Assembly: GCF_001428105.1 (NCBI RefSeq)
Contig: NZ_LMSJ01000034.1
Span: 68,832 to 132,831, forward strand
Source of the DNA: Paenibacillus sp. Soil766
GTDB lineage: Bacteria > Bacillota > Bacilli > Paenibacillales > NBRC-103111
Length of the DNA: 64,000 nt
Reading direction: 5' to 3'
Shown: positions 26,081-35,449 of the stretch, one piece after another
Position numbering within the stretch: the first letter of the stretch is position 1
Layout: the number at the start of each line of letters is the position of its first letter
Made by a program: the position numbers and the translations under genes
The notes under the pieces: model-generated
The model's database searches: none
Told to the model about the DNA's origin: nothing
Seen by the model: the letters and a program-made list of their open reading frames with translations, nothing else

Positions 26081-26566
26081 CTATAAGCTCAATAGCAAGG
26101 ACTGGAGTTGACTTCTTCCTTCAGTGGATAAAGATTGGAGAATCTGATCTGAGGCTTGGCTCATCGCGGCACGAGCTTTCGCAATCAGGGGAGGTGCTTC
26201 ATCCGTTAACTGGAGAAAGGTTGCTCGACGGTCGTCAGGATCTGGCGTGCGATAGATAAGGGCCTCTTGTTCAAGTGCATCAACGAACTGGGTGACTGTG
26301 CGAGCTTTAATGCCTAGTTTGGTCGCGAGATCTGACATCCGAATACGGCCTTCTTCTTCAATCACAATGAGGACACGTACGCGCGGTCCCGTTAAATAAG
26401 CAGGGATTCCTAAGAGAACTAATTGCTCTTCAAATTGAGTATGCAATCGATGGGTCGTACGTATCAATAGTTGTATAATGTCTCCAGCCGTTGGTGTAGA
26501 TAGAGATAGAGAGGAATCCATGGGCGGTTGTTGTTGACTAGGTGTGTTGCTTTGAGTTGGCTGCAT
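26081..26566 (-). CDS. MarR family regulator, divergent to a quinone-type oxidoreductase
   Basis: About 161 residues. A disordered Gln/Pro/Ser N-terminus precedes a winged helix with MSDLATKLGIKARTVTQFVDALEQEALIYRTPDPDDRRATFLQLTDE (family signature of MarR, DDRR wing). The ATG at 26566 follows GGAGG with a rather short 3-base gap; no alternative start has a ribosome binding site. The shared intergenic region with the oxidoreductase gene carries two TGAGTATAC-type operators, so this protein most likely represses both itself and the oxidoreductase until a ligand or electrophile is sensed. There are no cysteines visible in the protein, so thiol-based sensing is unlikely. Confidence 0.88.
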   Translation of the reverse strand: MQPTQSNTPSQQQPPMDSSLSLSTPTAGDIIQLLIRTTHRLHTQFEEQLVLLGIPAYLTGPRVRVLIVIEEEGRIRMSDLATKLGIKARTVTQFVDALEQEALIYRTPDPDDRRATFLQLTDEAPPLIAKARAAMSQASDQILQSLSTEGRSQLQSLLLSL

Positions 26567-26590
26567 AGTCCTCCTTGACAAATAGAAATA

Positions 26591-26632
26591 TACTGAGTAT
26601 ACTCAGTAATAAATAATTGCTGAGTATACACA
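26591..26632. promoter_or_regulatory. Double MarR operator
   Basis: TACTGAGTATACTCAGTA (26591-26608) is a perfect 18-base palindrome. A second imperfect copy, TGAGTATACACA, lies at 26621-26632, about three helical turns away. Both sit between the divergent MarR and oxidoreductase genes. Confidence 0.8.
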
Positions 26633-26679
26633 CTAAATATACCATACATGAGAAGAAAAGAGGAGGGGGATCTTCTAAG

Positions 26680-27630
26680 ATGAATGATCACATGGACAGT
26701 AGAGCTGCAAATGTAATGCGCGCTGTGCGTTATCATGCTTTTGGTGAGGCAGAGGTCCTGCAAGTAGAAAGCATTCCTATCCCGCTACCACAAGAAGGCG
26801 AAGTGCTTGTTCGTATACATGCCGCTGGAGTTCTCCCTGTGGATTGGAAAATACGCCGGGGATTGTTCCCGATGCCTGTTCAATTTCCACATATTCCGGG
26901 AACTGCGTTCGCAGGTGTCGTTGCGGCAATTGGATCAGGGGTGTCCACCTGGCAAATTGGAGATCCTGTATTCGGTCGCAGCACCAAAGGGACTTATGCA
27001 GAGTATACGACTGCAGCTGAAGATGCGATTGCCTGTAAACCAGCTTCGATATCCTATGAAGAAGCAGCTACCTTGTCAGGAGGAGCCACAACGGCGTGGC
27101 GTGCTATTGTATCAGAAGGCCAAGTTAAGCCGAACGAGCGCGTTCTTATTCATGGAGCCGCGGGAGGCGTTGGCATGTTCGCGGTGCAGTTCGCGAAATG
27201 GATCGGTGCAGAAGTCATCGGTACGGCAGGGCCGAAGAATGTGTCCTATGTAGCCTCTTTAGGGGCAGACCAGGTGATTGATTATACGTCTGAACGATTC
27301 GAAGAGATCGTAGAAGAGGTTGACTTCGTACTTGATACGGTTAGTGGGGATACACTCGCACGGACTTGGTCTGTTATGAAGCAGGGAGGCAGATTGGCTG
27401 CGATCGCGGGCCTACCGCCACTGGAGAAAGCGAAGCAGCACGGTATGACGTTGATTCGTCCGGGCATCGCTACGAATGAAGATTTGGAAGCTATTGCTGC
27501 GCTAATCGAAGAGGGCAAGCTAACGGTACACATTGAGCAAAGCTATGCGTTGGAAGATGTGCGTCAAGCACATGTGAAGAGCCAGTCAGGGCACGGACGA
27601 GGTCGAATTGTGCTGCGGTTGACCGAATAA
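26680..27630 (+). CDS. NADP-dependent quinone oxidoreductase, MDR superfamily
   Basis: About 316 residues. It has the GroES-like N-terminal fold (VLVRIHAAGVLPVDWKIRRG, FAGVVAAIGSGVSTW) and a Rossmann domain with the nucleotide loop HGAAGGVGMFAVQFAKW. The cysteine and glutamate ligands of zinc alcohol dehydrogenases are lacking, so it belongs to the zinc-free quinone oxidoreductase group that reduces quinones or enones. The start at 26680 (MNDHMDSRA) is about 10 bases from an AGGAGGGGG ribosome binding site. It is divergent from a MarR regulator and flanked by its operators, a common arrangement for electrophile or quinone detoxification genes. Confidence 0.9.
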   Translation: MNDHMDSRAANVMRAVRYHAFGEAEVLQVESIPIPLPQEGEVLVRIHAAGVLPVDWKIRRGLFPMPVQFPHIPGTAFAGVVAAIGSGVSTWQIGDPVFGRSTKGTYAEYTTAAEDAIACKPASISYEEAATLSGGATTAWRAIVSEGQVKPNERVLIHGAAGGVGMFAVQFAKWIGAEVIGTAGPKNVSYVASLGADQVIDYTSERFEEIVEEVDFVLDTVSGDTLARTWSVMKQGGRLAAIAGLPPLEKAKQHGMTLIRPGIATNEDLEAIAALIEEGKLTVHIEQSYALEDVRQAHVKSQSGHGRGRIVLRLTE

Positions 27631-27783
27631 TTAATTTGGCCAGGAAGCGTCATACTGTTATTTGATTTCTGCCTAACGCTTAAGAGTTATATGAGATTGC
27701 TATGCTTGGACTCACAATAATTGAGTCAATGTAGCAAGCGATGTATTTGTTAGCATGGAATAAAAGCGACTCCGACATACCAT

Positions 27784-27830
27784 CCTATGTGTAGCGGTTT
27801 AAATATTTGTGCCAGCATTTGACACATAGG
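27784..27830 (+). promoter_or_regulatory. Leader hairpin covering the speD ribosome binding site
   Basis: CCTATGTGT (27784-27792) is fully complementary to ACACATAGG (27822-27830), whose last bases are part of the AGGGGG ribosome binding site of speD (27828-27833). The 29-base loop is AU-rich. Folding would partly hide the site, so translational control of SpeD is possible. Confidence 0.45.
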
Positions 27831-27840
27831 GGGAACTTAC

Positions 27841-28653
27841 TTGAAATTAACTTCGGAGCAGATGATAACTCTGCATGGCTTTAATAATTTAACCAAATCA
27901 CTTAGTTTTAATATGTATGATATCTGCTTTACCAAAACAAGAGAAGAACGCGAAGCTTACATAGCTTATATTGACAAGCAATATAATGCGGATCGTTTGA
28001 CAGCTTTGTTGAACACAGTTGCCGACATTATTGGTGCACACGTCTTGAATGTCGCGAAGCAGGATTACGTTCCACAAGGAGCTAGCGTTACTATGCTGGT
28101 GTCTGAGGGCCCTATCGAACAGGAACCGAGTGAATCGTTCGAAGAGTCGCCAGGACCGTTGCCAGACGCGGTGGTTATGCATCTCAATACGAGCCACATC
28201 ACAGTCCATACGTATCCCGAGTATCACCCTGATGAAGGGATTAGCACCTTCAGGGCAGATATCGATGTCTCCACGTGTGGAGAAATATCGCCGCTAAAAG
28301 CGTTGAACTTTCTGATACGTTCATTTGATAACGATATCCTGACAATGGATTATAGAGTCAGAGGGTTCACACGTGATATCAGTGGGCATAAGCTATTCAT
28401 TGATCACGAGATCAGCTCTATACAAAATTATATCCCTGAGGAAATTCAAGATTTATATCAAATGATTGATGTGAACGTGTACCAGGAAAATATTTTCCAC
28501 ACGAAATGCAAACTTCGCGAATTTGATCTGAACAATTACTTGTTTGGCTACACGAAAGATACGCTAAACAAAGAAGAGCAGTTGGAAATCGAGAAAAGCG
28601 TCAAGTGGGAGATGGATGAGATCTTCTATGGGAAAAATATGATTTTTACTTGA
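27841..28653 (+). CDS. speD: S-adenosylmethionine decarboxylase proenzyme
   Basis: 270 residues, matching the long Escherichia coli-type SpeD rather than the short Bacillus-type SpeH. The self-cleavage site lies in [14 protein letters not shown]: cleavage before Ser 118 would create the pyruvoyl group. The enzyme makes decarboxylated SAM, the aminopropyl donor for spermidine. The start is TTG with AGGGGG 7 bases upstream. No spermidine synthase gene is adjacent. The leader contains a hairpin overlapping the ribosome binding site. Confidence 0.93.
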   Translation: MKLTSEQMITLHGFNNLTKSLSFNMYDICFTKTREEREAYIAYIDKQYNADRLTALLNTVADIIGAHVLNVAKQDYVPQGASVTMLVSEGPIEQEPSESFEESPGPLPDAVVMHLNTSHITVHTYPEYHPDEGISTFRADIDVSTCGEISPLKALNFLIRSFDNDILTMDYRVRGFTRDISGHKLFIDHEISSIQNYIPEEIQDLYQMIDVNVYQENIFHTKCKLREFDLNNYLFGYTKDTLNKEEQLEIEKSVKWEMDEIFYGKNMIFT

Positions 28654-28669
28654 TGTGAATATTATAATG

Positions 28670-28710
28670 CAAAGAGCTTGTCGCGAATGGATGCGACAGG
28701 CTCTTTGTGC
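28670..28710. terminator. Bidirectional terminator after speD
   Basis: CAAAGAGCTTGTCGC pairs with GCGACAGGCTCTTTG with one G-U type mismatch around an 8-base loop. It lies between the convergent speD and serine hydrolase genes. Confidence 0.75.
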
Positions 28711-28812
28711 GTAGAATCAGGGTAAGTTTCCCGAATCCTGTCCCTCGAGTCCCGGATCCTAAGTCCCCTGAGCCGTCCCAATCTCCCAACCTGAGCACCA
28801 ACCTTTCCCCAG

Positions 28813-29757
28813 TTACTCCATAAGATAAGGTGCAATCGTATTACGGAACACTTGAAGGGGGATTTTACTCTTTTTGCGTTGATCATTGGTCAATACAACA
28901 ACACTTTCAATAGAAGGTAGGATATAAATGCATTGGCCACCGAACCCATACGCGTTAAAGTAATTTAACGGACGTCTAGATGATTCAAAATCGATGTTAT
29001 CTGGGTAAGTATCAGTCCACCAATGCCAACCATAGCTGCCGCGGCGAGGCGCCTCTACATGTATCGCAGGTTTCGTGGAAAGAGTGACAAGTTCCTGGGA
29101 AATAAGCTGTGTATTGCCCCATTTGCCTCGTTGAAGATAAAGCTGACCGAACTTGAGCATATCCATAGGGCGAAGTGACAATCCGAAGCCCCCTGTATGT
29201 ATACCTTGAGGGTCTTGTTCCCATGCATATGTTTCTATACCAAGTGGCTCGAATAGATGTATCTCAGCAAAGCGAGCAACGGACATCCCTGTTGCTTGGA
29301 CCAGTATCGCAGATAATAATTGCGAGCCCCCCGAATTATAAGTCATCCGTGTACCTGGCATATCGGATAAGGGTTGATCCAATACGAAATCTACCCAGTT
29401 CGGTGTTCTTGTCATGTGTGGAAATGAATTCTGTCCGCCAAATTCTGTCCAATTAAAGCCTGCTGTCATCGTTAATAAATGCAGCAGACTTATTTCACAC
29501 TTCTGTGATTCTTTATCATTCGCTAGCTGTGGGAAAAAAACGGACGCAGGTGTTTCAGGGGCTGGTAACAGGCCCTGATCCATGGCGATGCAGTAGATCG
29601 CAGAGAGGACGCTTTTGGTACAGGAATTGATTTTTGCAACAGTGTCCGCCAAATAAGGATCTCGGTAATGCTCATAAATCATTAGACCGCCTTGACTGAT
29701 GAGGCAGCTAACAAGATTAGCTGGTTCTAGTTTTTCTGCTAAATTTGAAAAATTCAT
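28813..29757 (-). CDS. Serine hydrolase, beta-lactamase class C superfamily
   Basis: About 314 residues. The SxxK nucleophile motif is SCTK at about residues 45-48 (NSCTKSVLSA). A YxN-like motif appears in MTYNSGGSQLL, and FGLSLRPMDMLKFGQLYL is a conserved later block. Family members are esterases, D-aminopeptidases or 6-aminohexanoate-type hydrolases; few are true beta-lactamases. No signal peptide is present, so it should be cytosolic. The ATG at 29757 has AAGAAGG 5 bases upstream; the longer frame from 29856 has none. It is a single gene, divergent from the second exopolysaccharide operon. Confidence 0.85.
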   Translation of the reverse strand: MNFSNLAEKLEPANLVSCLISQGGLMIYEHYRDPYLADTVAKINSCTKSVLSAIYCIAMDQGLLPAPETPASVFFPQLANDKESQKCEISLLHLLTMTAGFNWTEFGGQNSFPHMTRTPNWVDFVLDQPLSDMPGTRMTYNSGGSQLLSAILVQATGMSVARFAEIHLFEPLGIETYAWEQDPQGIHTGGFGLSLRPMDMLKFGQLYLQRGKWGNTQLISQELVTLSTKPAIHVEAPRRGSYGWHWWTDTYPDNIDFESSRRPLNYFNAYGFGGQCIYILPSIESVVVLTNDQRKKSKIPLQVFRNTIAPYLME

Positions 29758-29970
29758 GATAACCTTCTTTGATTTTCGACATTTTTCTTCATTCAGGGGG
29801 GATTTACCTTTTGAACGATTAGTTCCATGTGATAAACTACAACTAACTGAGTCCAACGAGAGCTAAATACACCTTAGATAAAGATTCCACCTCAGATGTA
29901 GTGTGTAGTCTTTTTATCATACCATTCGACGTTTTTTCTGGAAATGATGTGTTAGGAGCTGCTAGAATAC

Positions 29971-31101
29971 ATGAGAATTTTCAGGAATTTACTACTGATT
30001 AGCCTCGGGTTGATTGGTACCTATGTGATTTATTATCTGATTCATTTTATGCAAGGAGACACGTTAAGTTTGCAGCGGCAACCGAGCAGCCAGTATGGTC
30101 AGACCATGCAAGTAACGGAAAATCGTCACCAGTTAATTGGATTTATTAACGATAAGCTCACGAGCAGACATGGCGTATCGACGAATCTACAGGATACAGA
30201 TCAGAAGAGTGCAGCAGCGTCAGGCCATGAAGTTTTGAGTGAATCCGCGGGACTCTTGATGCGGTACTATGCGCTAACCGGACAGAAAGATAAGTTTGAT
30301 GAGCAGTGGCAGCAAGCTAAGCTAGTATTTGATACCCCTTATGGCTTCAGCTATCGTTACAGTCCTAAACAGAATAAACAATATCCAATGAATGCGATTG
30401 TAGATGATTTGCGTATCATTCGGGCACTTGATGAAGCTTCTCATGCTTTTGAATCAAAGAGCTATAGGATGGAAGCCGAAGGATACGGAAAGCGAGTTTA
30501 TCAATATAATGTTGTGAATGGGCAAATGCGAGACTTCTATGATCCAACTTACCAACTGACAAATTCATTCCTAACCTTGTGCTACATAGATGCTGCATCT
30601 TTGGAGCTTATACCGGTTTCTCGAAAAAAGAAGGCGACCCTTGAAGCTAGCATGCTCCAAATTGCCCAAGAAGGATACTTGTCAGATTCGTTTCCATTTT
30701 ACCAAACTCGCTATGATTTCAACAGCAAGAATTACCAATCGGAAGGCATTAACACTGTAGAATCCTTGCTGACTATTCTAAACCTAGCAGAAGTTAAACT
30801 AGCACAGCCAGCCAGCATTCAATATATCAAAGCTCAGGTGAAATCAGGAACGTTATACGGTCAATATGATCGGAATGGGAAACCATTGAATGAAGTAAGA
30901 TCAACAGCTATTTATGCCATATCGGCCATGATTGGATCGGTCATCAAGGATCAAGAGTTGTATGCAGATAGTATTCTCCAAATGAATGAATTTCAAAATC
31001 ATGATCCGCAGAGCCAGCTGAATGGCGGCTTCGGAGATGTCAATGCCGTGCAGGCTTATTCCTTCGACAATTTGATGGCACTGTTAGCCTACTCGTATTG
31101 A
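29971..31101 (+). CDS. ydaJ: YdaJ-like glycoside hydrolase family 8 protein
   Basis: 376 residues with an N-terminal membrane anchor (NLLLISLGLIGTYVIYYLI). The GH8 features are the likely acid Glu in LSESAGLLMRYYALTG and the Asp in MNAIVDDLRIIRAL, plus an alpha/alpha barrel helical pattern and the final NAVQAYSFDNLMALLAYSY. BcsZ and YdaJ proteins of this family cleave the polymer made by their own operon. It is the first gene of an operon resembling Bacillus subtilis ydaJKLMN. The start ATG has AGGAG 12 bases upstream, rather far. Confidence 0.8.
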   Translation: MRIFRNLLLISLGLIGTYVIYYLIHFMQGDTLSLQRQPSSQYGQTMQVTENRHQLIGFINDKLTSRHGVSTNLQDTDQKSAAASGHEVLSESAGLLMRYYALTGQKDKFDEQWQQAKLVFDTPYGFSYRYSPKQNKQYPMNAIVDDLRIIRALDEASHAFESKSYRMEAEGYGKRVYQYNVVNGQMRDFYDPTYQLTNSFLTLCYIDAASLELIPVSRKKKATLEASMLQIAQEGYLSDSFPFYQTRYDFNSKNYQSEGINTVESLLTILNLAEVKLAQPASIQYIKAQVKSGTLYGQYDRNGKPLNEVRSTAIYAISAMIGSVIKDQELYADSILQMNEFQNHDPQSQLNGGFGDVNAVQAYSFDNLMALLAYSY

Positions 31102-31121
31102 TCAGAAAGGAGTGCGATCCT

Positions 31122-32630
31122 ATGTGGAACCATCGGTATCTCCCAATGTTGTTGGGCAAAATGTCCCCAGCCGCTTTCGCTGCCATCATGGTTTTCCTGA
31201 TTACAGTGATCGCATTATTTACGCCTCCCTATATTGGGATGGCCGACAATGGAGATTATTTTCGAATTCTGTACAGTAACGGATTGTATTTCAATGATCC
31301 GAATTATACGAACCATTACCTCGGCTACTTCGTCAAAAATTATGGTGTGTATCAGTTTTATAATGAGAATGGTGCTACCTTATTTTCTTCACAATCTATG
31401 TTTATTAAAGCATCCCTTCTTATCAACCTACTCTTTCATGACTCTCAATTGTACGATATTCGTTTTCAAGCAGGGATGTACCTCGTTTTATATGTAGCTG
31501 CCATCTACTTATTAGTAGAGGCGCTTACTTGGAAAATGTCCAAGAAAAGAGGCTATCTCATTGCGCTTCTCAGCATTTTTATTTTAGGAGATACGGGATA
31601 TACGGCCTATTTTAATTCCTTTTATAGTGAGAGTATTGTGCTCATTATGACGATTTTCATGGTTGCCGCGGGCATATTGCTTTATCGGAAACGATATAAC
31701 GATTATTGGATGTTAGCGTTATTTGTTGTTAGTGCTATCTTTTTAACCATGAGTAAGCAGCAAAATGCTCCTGTAGGAATGATTATTGCAATTTTTGGCG
31801 TTTTCTTCATCTATATTCGTAAGACGAAGTCGTATCGCATCATTACGGCAAGTTTACTTATTGCAGTTCTTGGAGTAGGTGTTGGCAGCTATGTACTTAT
31901 TCCTCAAGGATTTGTGAATATCAATAAATACCATGCGATGACGCGCGGTGTGATCATGGGCTCAGTAGATCCTGAGAAGACACTTGAAAGCTTTGACATT
32001 GACAAACAATTTGCAGTTCTTGGTGAGACCCTATACTACGACCCCTACTCTGCAACAGCTGTGGATTCCGAGCTCATGCAGGAAAAGTTCTACAATAAAT
32101 ATAGTGTGGCGTCGATTCTCGGTTACTACTTCTTACATCCGGAACAAGCCGGTAAAATGCTCAATTTGGCTGCACAAGATGGATTTAGTATTAGGCCGCA
32201 TGCGCTTGGGAATTATGAGGCATCGACGGGTAAAGCATTTGGTTCTCAAACAATCTTTTTCTCAAGCTACAGTTTGTTGAAGGATTGGCTAGCTCCAAAA
32301 ACATTTGGATTTGTGGTCCTCTGGGCGCTCATTATCATGGGGCTATATATGCCGTCCTTTGTAAAAGCCATTAGACTTCGACAGCCTAGGAATGTGCTCA
32401 GGTTACCTTTAATTCTTATGATGATTGTGATCGGTCTATCTGGGATTTTCGTTTCCATTGTCGGGGCTGGGGATGCAGACCTTGCCAAGCATGAATTTTT
32501 ATTCACTTTAGTTTTCGATCTTGTTTCACTACTTACAATTTGTGATTTAATTGCCAAACGATTATGGATTCAAGAAGTTGAAGATATCACGGACAATAAG
32601 GCTATGCAAGGAGGTGTTCACCATGCATAA
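31122..32630 (+). CDS. Polytopic membrane protein, GT-C/WsfD-like
   Basis: About 502 residues with roughly 11-12 hydrophobic segments. An acidic first extracytoplasmic loop, GMADNGDYFRILY, is the layout of GT-C glycosyltransferases that use lipid-linked sugars. The overall pattern resembles proteins named WsfD in glycan clusters, though I hold that name only loosely. It may decorate the polymer or a lipid-linked intermediate. The start at 31122 has AAAGGAG 9 bases upstream; the extra eight codons from 31098 are not supported. It lies between ydaJ and ydaL, a position not occupied in the B. subtilis operon. Confidence 0.6.
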   Translation: MWNHRYLPMLLGKMSPAAFAAIMVFLITVIALFTPPYIGMADNGDYFRILYSNGLYFNDPNYTNHYLGYFVKNYGVYQFYNENGATLFSSQSMFIKASLLINLLFHDSQLYDIRFQAGMYLVLYVAAIYLLVEALTWKMSKKRGYLIALLSIFILGDTGYTAYFNSFYSESIVLIMTIFMVAAGILLYRKRYNDYWMLALFVVSAIFLTMSKQQNAPVGMIIAIFGVFFIYIRKTKSYRIITASLLIAVLGVGVGSYVLIPQGFVNINKYHAMTRGVIMGSVDPEKTLESFDIDKQFAVLGETLYYDPYSATAVDSELMQEKFYNKYSVASILGYYFLHPEQAGKMLNLAAQDGFSIRPHALGNYEASTGKAFGSQTIFFSSYSLLKDWLAPKTFGFVVLWALIIMGLYMPSFVKAIRLRQPRNVLRLPLILMMIVIGLSGIFVSIVGAGDADLAKHEFLFTLVFDLVSLLTICDLIAKRLWIQEVEDITDNKAMQGGVHHA

Positions 32631-34185
32631 GCAGCGATGGCAACGAACCATTTTCTTCCTATTATGTTGTCTGTTACTGATGGTTTGCTATCCGGTAACT
32701 ACTTCTGCTAATCAACCCGAGAAGACTTCTGTTCTCCTCGTTTATGATAGCTTAGCTAAAGGAACCGCTAAAGAGGGGAATGTCGAGGCTGTACAACGTT
32801 TACTGGCTTCTTTCAGCGTTCAAGTGACGGTGACATCTTATGACAGTTACGAAAAAGGAACGCTCCTCAAGTTCAGTAAAGTCATTTCAATGCGCAATTT
32901 AGCTGATATGAGTCCAACAATCGATTTTTTTAATCAGGATATGAATGAGTACGTAGGGGAATATATGCATATAGGGTATGGACTCCCTGCTACGATTCGA
33001 CAGGATATGGATTTGGAAATTGACATGTTAGATCAAGACAGCCTACACCTTGCAATTGGACAATTCTCCCAAAGCTCAATTACGGCCAGTAATATTGTCT
33101 ATATTACAAAATTTACGGGAACTTCCTTTGGTGAGATAACCTCAGAGAGGAAGAAGATAACTTCACCATATGGTGTTCTTCATGGTAAATATACCTATAT
33201 TCCCTACATGGTAAGTGGGAATTTAAGCGAGCAAGCAGCGGCCTATGTCCTTAAGGACTGGTTGGCTATTAAGACGATAAGCCATAATTATGTATTGTTG
33301 AATGAGATTTATCCCTTTTCAGATCTCAACATGCTCAGTGAGCTGGCAGATCGCTTATATGAAGGCGGGATTCCTTTTATCGTCAGTGTACAGCCTGTAC
33401 TTACTAATTTAGATTTCCCCGCAACACAGCGATATTTGGAAGCCATCAAACATATACAATCGCGAAACGGAAGTATTGTTGTGAATGCCCCCGTCGTAAA
33501 TTCAACAATTAGTCAGGACATTACGATATTAAAATCACAAATGAGCTCCTTTCTGAATGCTCTGTCTGCGTATGGAATCGTTCCCTTGGGAATTGGAACT
33601 GAGTTGTATTGGACATATGACCAACATTACATTGGAAATGGCTTATCTTTTTTTCAATCAGGCATTATTTTTCCGAATCAGCGATTGATGTATCGAGCAC
33701 AAACTTCCACATCAAGTGCGTTTACTTCGGCCATGTATACCATACAAGCAAAGGAAATTAGCAAGTATGCCGTGTCTTCTAAAATGATGGATCCCTTGCC
33801 GATGAACACTGCATTTGTTTATCCTTTTCCTGTAGATCGCAAAGGATTAGAAGCGACTATCGACACTATATTTTCAAGCTGGACAACCTTCGCGGATTAC
33901 AAGAGACAAGAGCATCGTGTAAGAACGGACACCAATGAAATGAGCTCGCAGAGCGGCCACCTGCAAATCAACGGTCAAGCTATCGCATTAAACAATAAAG
34001 TCGCTGAAATCGATTCTGATCATGCGTATGTGCAAGAAGTGAAGAAGAGCTTTACAACCTTATTCTCGGTGCAAAATAACATTTTCATTGTTCTTATTTT
34101 GACCACACTACTTATCTTTATGGTATTCCTCATTATTGGGTATCGCATGTATAAACGAAAATTCATGCAACAGGAGAGGCCATAA
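32623..34185 (+). CDS. ydaL: YdaL-like DUF2334 protein
   Basis: 520 residues: signal peptide (RTIFFLLCCLLLMVCYPVTTSA), a large extracytoplasmic domain, and a C-terminal membrane helix (FIVLILTTLLIFMVFLIIGYRMY). The DUF2334 core is seen in SVLLVYDSLA, LSELADRLYEGGIPFIVSVQPV and SSFLNALSAYGIVPLG. DUF2334 is related to polysaccharide deacetylases, but the usual Asp pair reads LLNEIYPF here and the His-bearing motif reads IVVNAPVVN, so the catalytic metal site seems lost. The ATG at 32623 overlaps the upstream stop and follows AAGGAGGTG. Perhaps a binding or structural subunit. Confidence 0.8.
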   Translation: MHKQRWQRTIFFLLCCLLLMVCYPVTTSANQPEKTSVLLVYDSLAKGTAKEGNVEAVQRLLASFSVQVTVTSYDSYEKGTLLKFSKVISMRNLADMSPTIDFFNQDMNEYVGEYMHIGYGLPATIRQDMDLEIDMLDQDSLHLAIGQFSQSSITASNIVYITKFTGTSFGEITSERKKITSPYGVLHGKYTYIPYMVSGNLSEQAAAYVLKDWLAIKTISHNYVLLNEIYPFSDLNMLSELADRLYEGGIPFIVSVQPVLTNLDFPATQRYLEAIKHIQSRNGSIVVNAPVVNSTISQDITILKSQMSSFLNALSAYGIVPLGIGTELYWTYDQHYIGNGLSFFQSGIIFPNQRLMYRAQTSTSSAFTSAMYTIQAKEISKYAVSSKMMDPLPMNTAFVYPFPVDRKGLEATIDTIFSSWTTFADYKRQEHRVRTDTNEMSSQSGHLQINGQAIALNNKVAEIDSDHAYVQEVKKSFTTLFSVQNNIFIVLILTTLLIFMVFLIIGYRMYKRKFMQQERP

Positions 34186-35435
34186 TGACAATTGCAGATA
34201 TTTTGATGCTAATTTCAGTCTTTTGCATATGGTCACTCCTCTTGGTTAATGTGGTGCTGATTGTTGCTGGGTACTTGTACTATATGCAAATTGAGAACAA
34301 ACCTGTTGCCCCGCTTGAAGGTGTACCGCCTTTTGTCACGATCATGGTGCCTGCACATAATGAGGGCAAAGTGATAACGAAGACCGTCGAGTCCTTACTT
34401 GCACTCTCATACCCCCATGATCGTTATGAAATAATCGTCATCAACGACAACTCCTCTGATAATAGCAGTGTTTTATTAGCGAACCTACAGTCGAAGTATC
34501 CAGAACGCAACCTGATCATTTTGAACACCGATAATGTGATAGGTGGGAAAGGAAAGTCCAATGCATTGAATTTGGGCTTTAAACAGAGCAAAGGTGAACT
34601 TATTGCTATTTATGATGCGGACAATACGCCTGAGAAAACGGCATTGACGTATCTAGTGTCCGAAATTACACATGATGCAACCTTAGGTGCTGTCATCGGG
34701 AAATTTCGAACACGCAATCGGGATGCTAGCCTCCTGACTCGCTTTATCAATGTCGAAACCTTATCGTTTCAATGGATGGCGCAAGCAGGCAGATGGAAAC
34801 TATTTAAGTTGTGTACAATTCCAGGAACGAACTTCATTGTTCGACGCTCGATTATTGAGCATATGGGAGGATGGGATGTAAAGGCAATTGCAGAGGATAC
34901 GGAAATTAGTTTTCGTATATATTTAATGGGATATAAGATTAAGTTTCAGCCGAAGTCGGTCACATGGGAGCAAGAACCACAAACAGTCAAGGTTTGGTTC
35001 AAGCAGCGAACGAGATGGGCGAAGGGGAATATTTATGTCATCGTCAAAAATTTACCGTTATTGTTCAAACGCTCAGCGCGTAATATCCATTTTGACATCT
35101 TGTATTACTTATCCATTTACGTCTTGTTGCTTTCCTCACTAGTGATGTCGGATCTACTTCTTATTCTTCATGCATTAGGTTATGTACGAACAACCATTGC
35201 AAGTTTTAGCTCCTTCTTATGGGGGCTGGCCATTATTTTATTCATTGTAGGTACATATATAACACTCGTTACAGAAAAAGGGGAAATGAAGTTATCTAAT
35301 GTTTGGATTATTATGCTCATGTATGTTTCTTACTGCCAGATGTGGATGGTAGTAGCGGCATATGGGATGTATACCTATTTGAAGGATTTGGTTTTCAAGC
35401 GAGAAGCCAAATGGTATAAAACCGAAAGGTATTAG
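34185..35435 (+). CDS. ydaM: YdaM-like processive family 2 glycosyltransferase
   Basis: 416 residues. One N-terminal and three C-terminal membrane segments flank a GT-A domain with all signature elements of cellulose-synthase-like enzymes: VINDNSSDN (Asp 88), the DAD metal motif in IYDADNTPE (144-146), AEDTE (catalytic Asp near 238) and QRTRW (274-278). It should polymerise and secrete a beta-linked polysaccharide. There is no C-terminal PilZ domain as found in BcsA, so c-di-GMP control must come from another protein, most likely the YdaK-like one. The start codon overlaps the ydaL stop (TAATG). Confidence 0.92.
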   Translation: MTIADILMLISVFCIWSLLLVNVVLIVAGYLYYMQIENKPVAPLEGVPPFVTIMVPAHNEGKVITKTVESLLALSYPHDRYEIIVINDNSSDNSSVLLANLQSKYPERNLIILNTDNVIGGKGKSNALNLGFKQSKGELIAIYDADNTPEKTALTYLVSEITHDATLGAVIGKFRTRNRDASLLTRFINVETLSFQWMAQAGRWKLFKLCTIPGTNFIVRRSIIEHMGGWDVKAIAEDTEISFRIYLMGYKIKFQPKSVTWEQEPQTVKVWFKQRTRWAKGNIYVIVKNLPLLFKRSARNIHFDILYYLSIYVLLLSSLVMSDLLLILHALGYVRTTIASFSSFLWGLAIILFIVGTYITLVTEKGEMKLSNVWIIMLMYVSYCQMWMVVAAYGMYTYLKDLVFKREAKWYKTERY

Positions 35436-35449
35436 ACAGGGGGCATGTT

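Noticed and set aside
27631-27840. SAM or polyamine riboswitch upstream of speD
   Set aside because: No conserved core of a known riboswitch class was recognised; only the simple hairpin is reported.
28662-28886. Minus-strand frame of 74 codons
   Set aside because: It covers the terminator and the end of the serine hydrolase gene in another frame and has a biased Arg/Gly composition.
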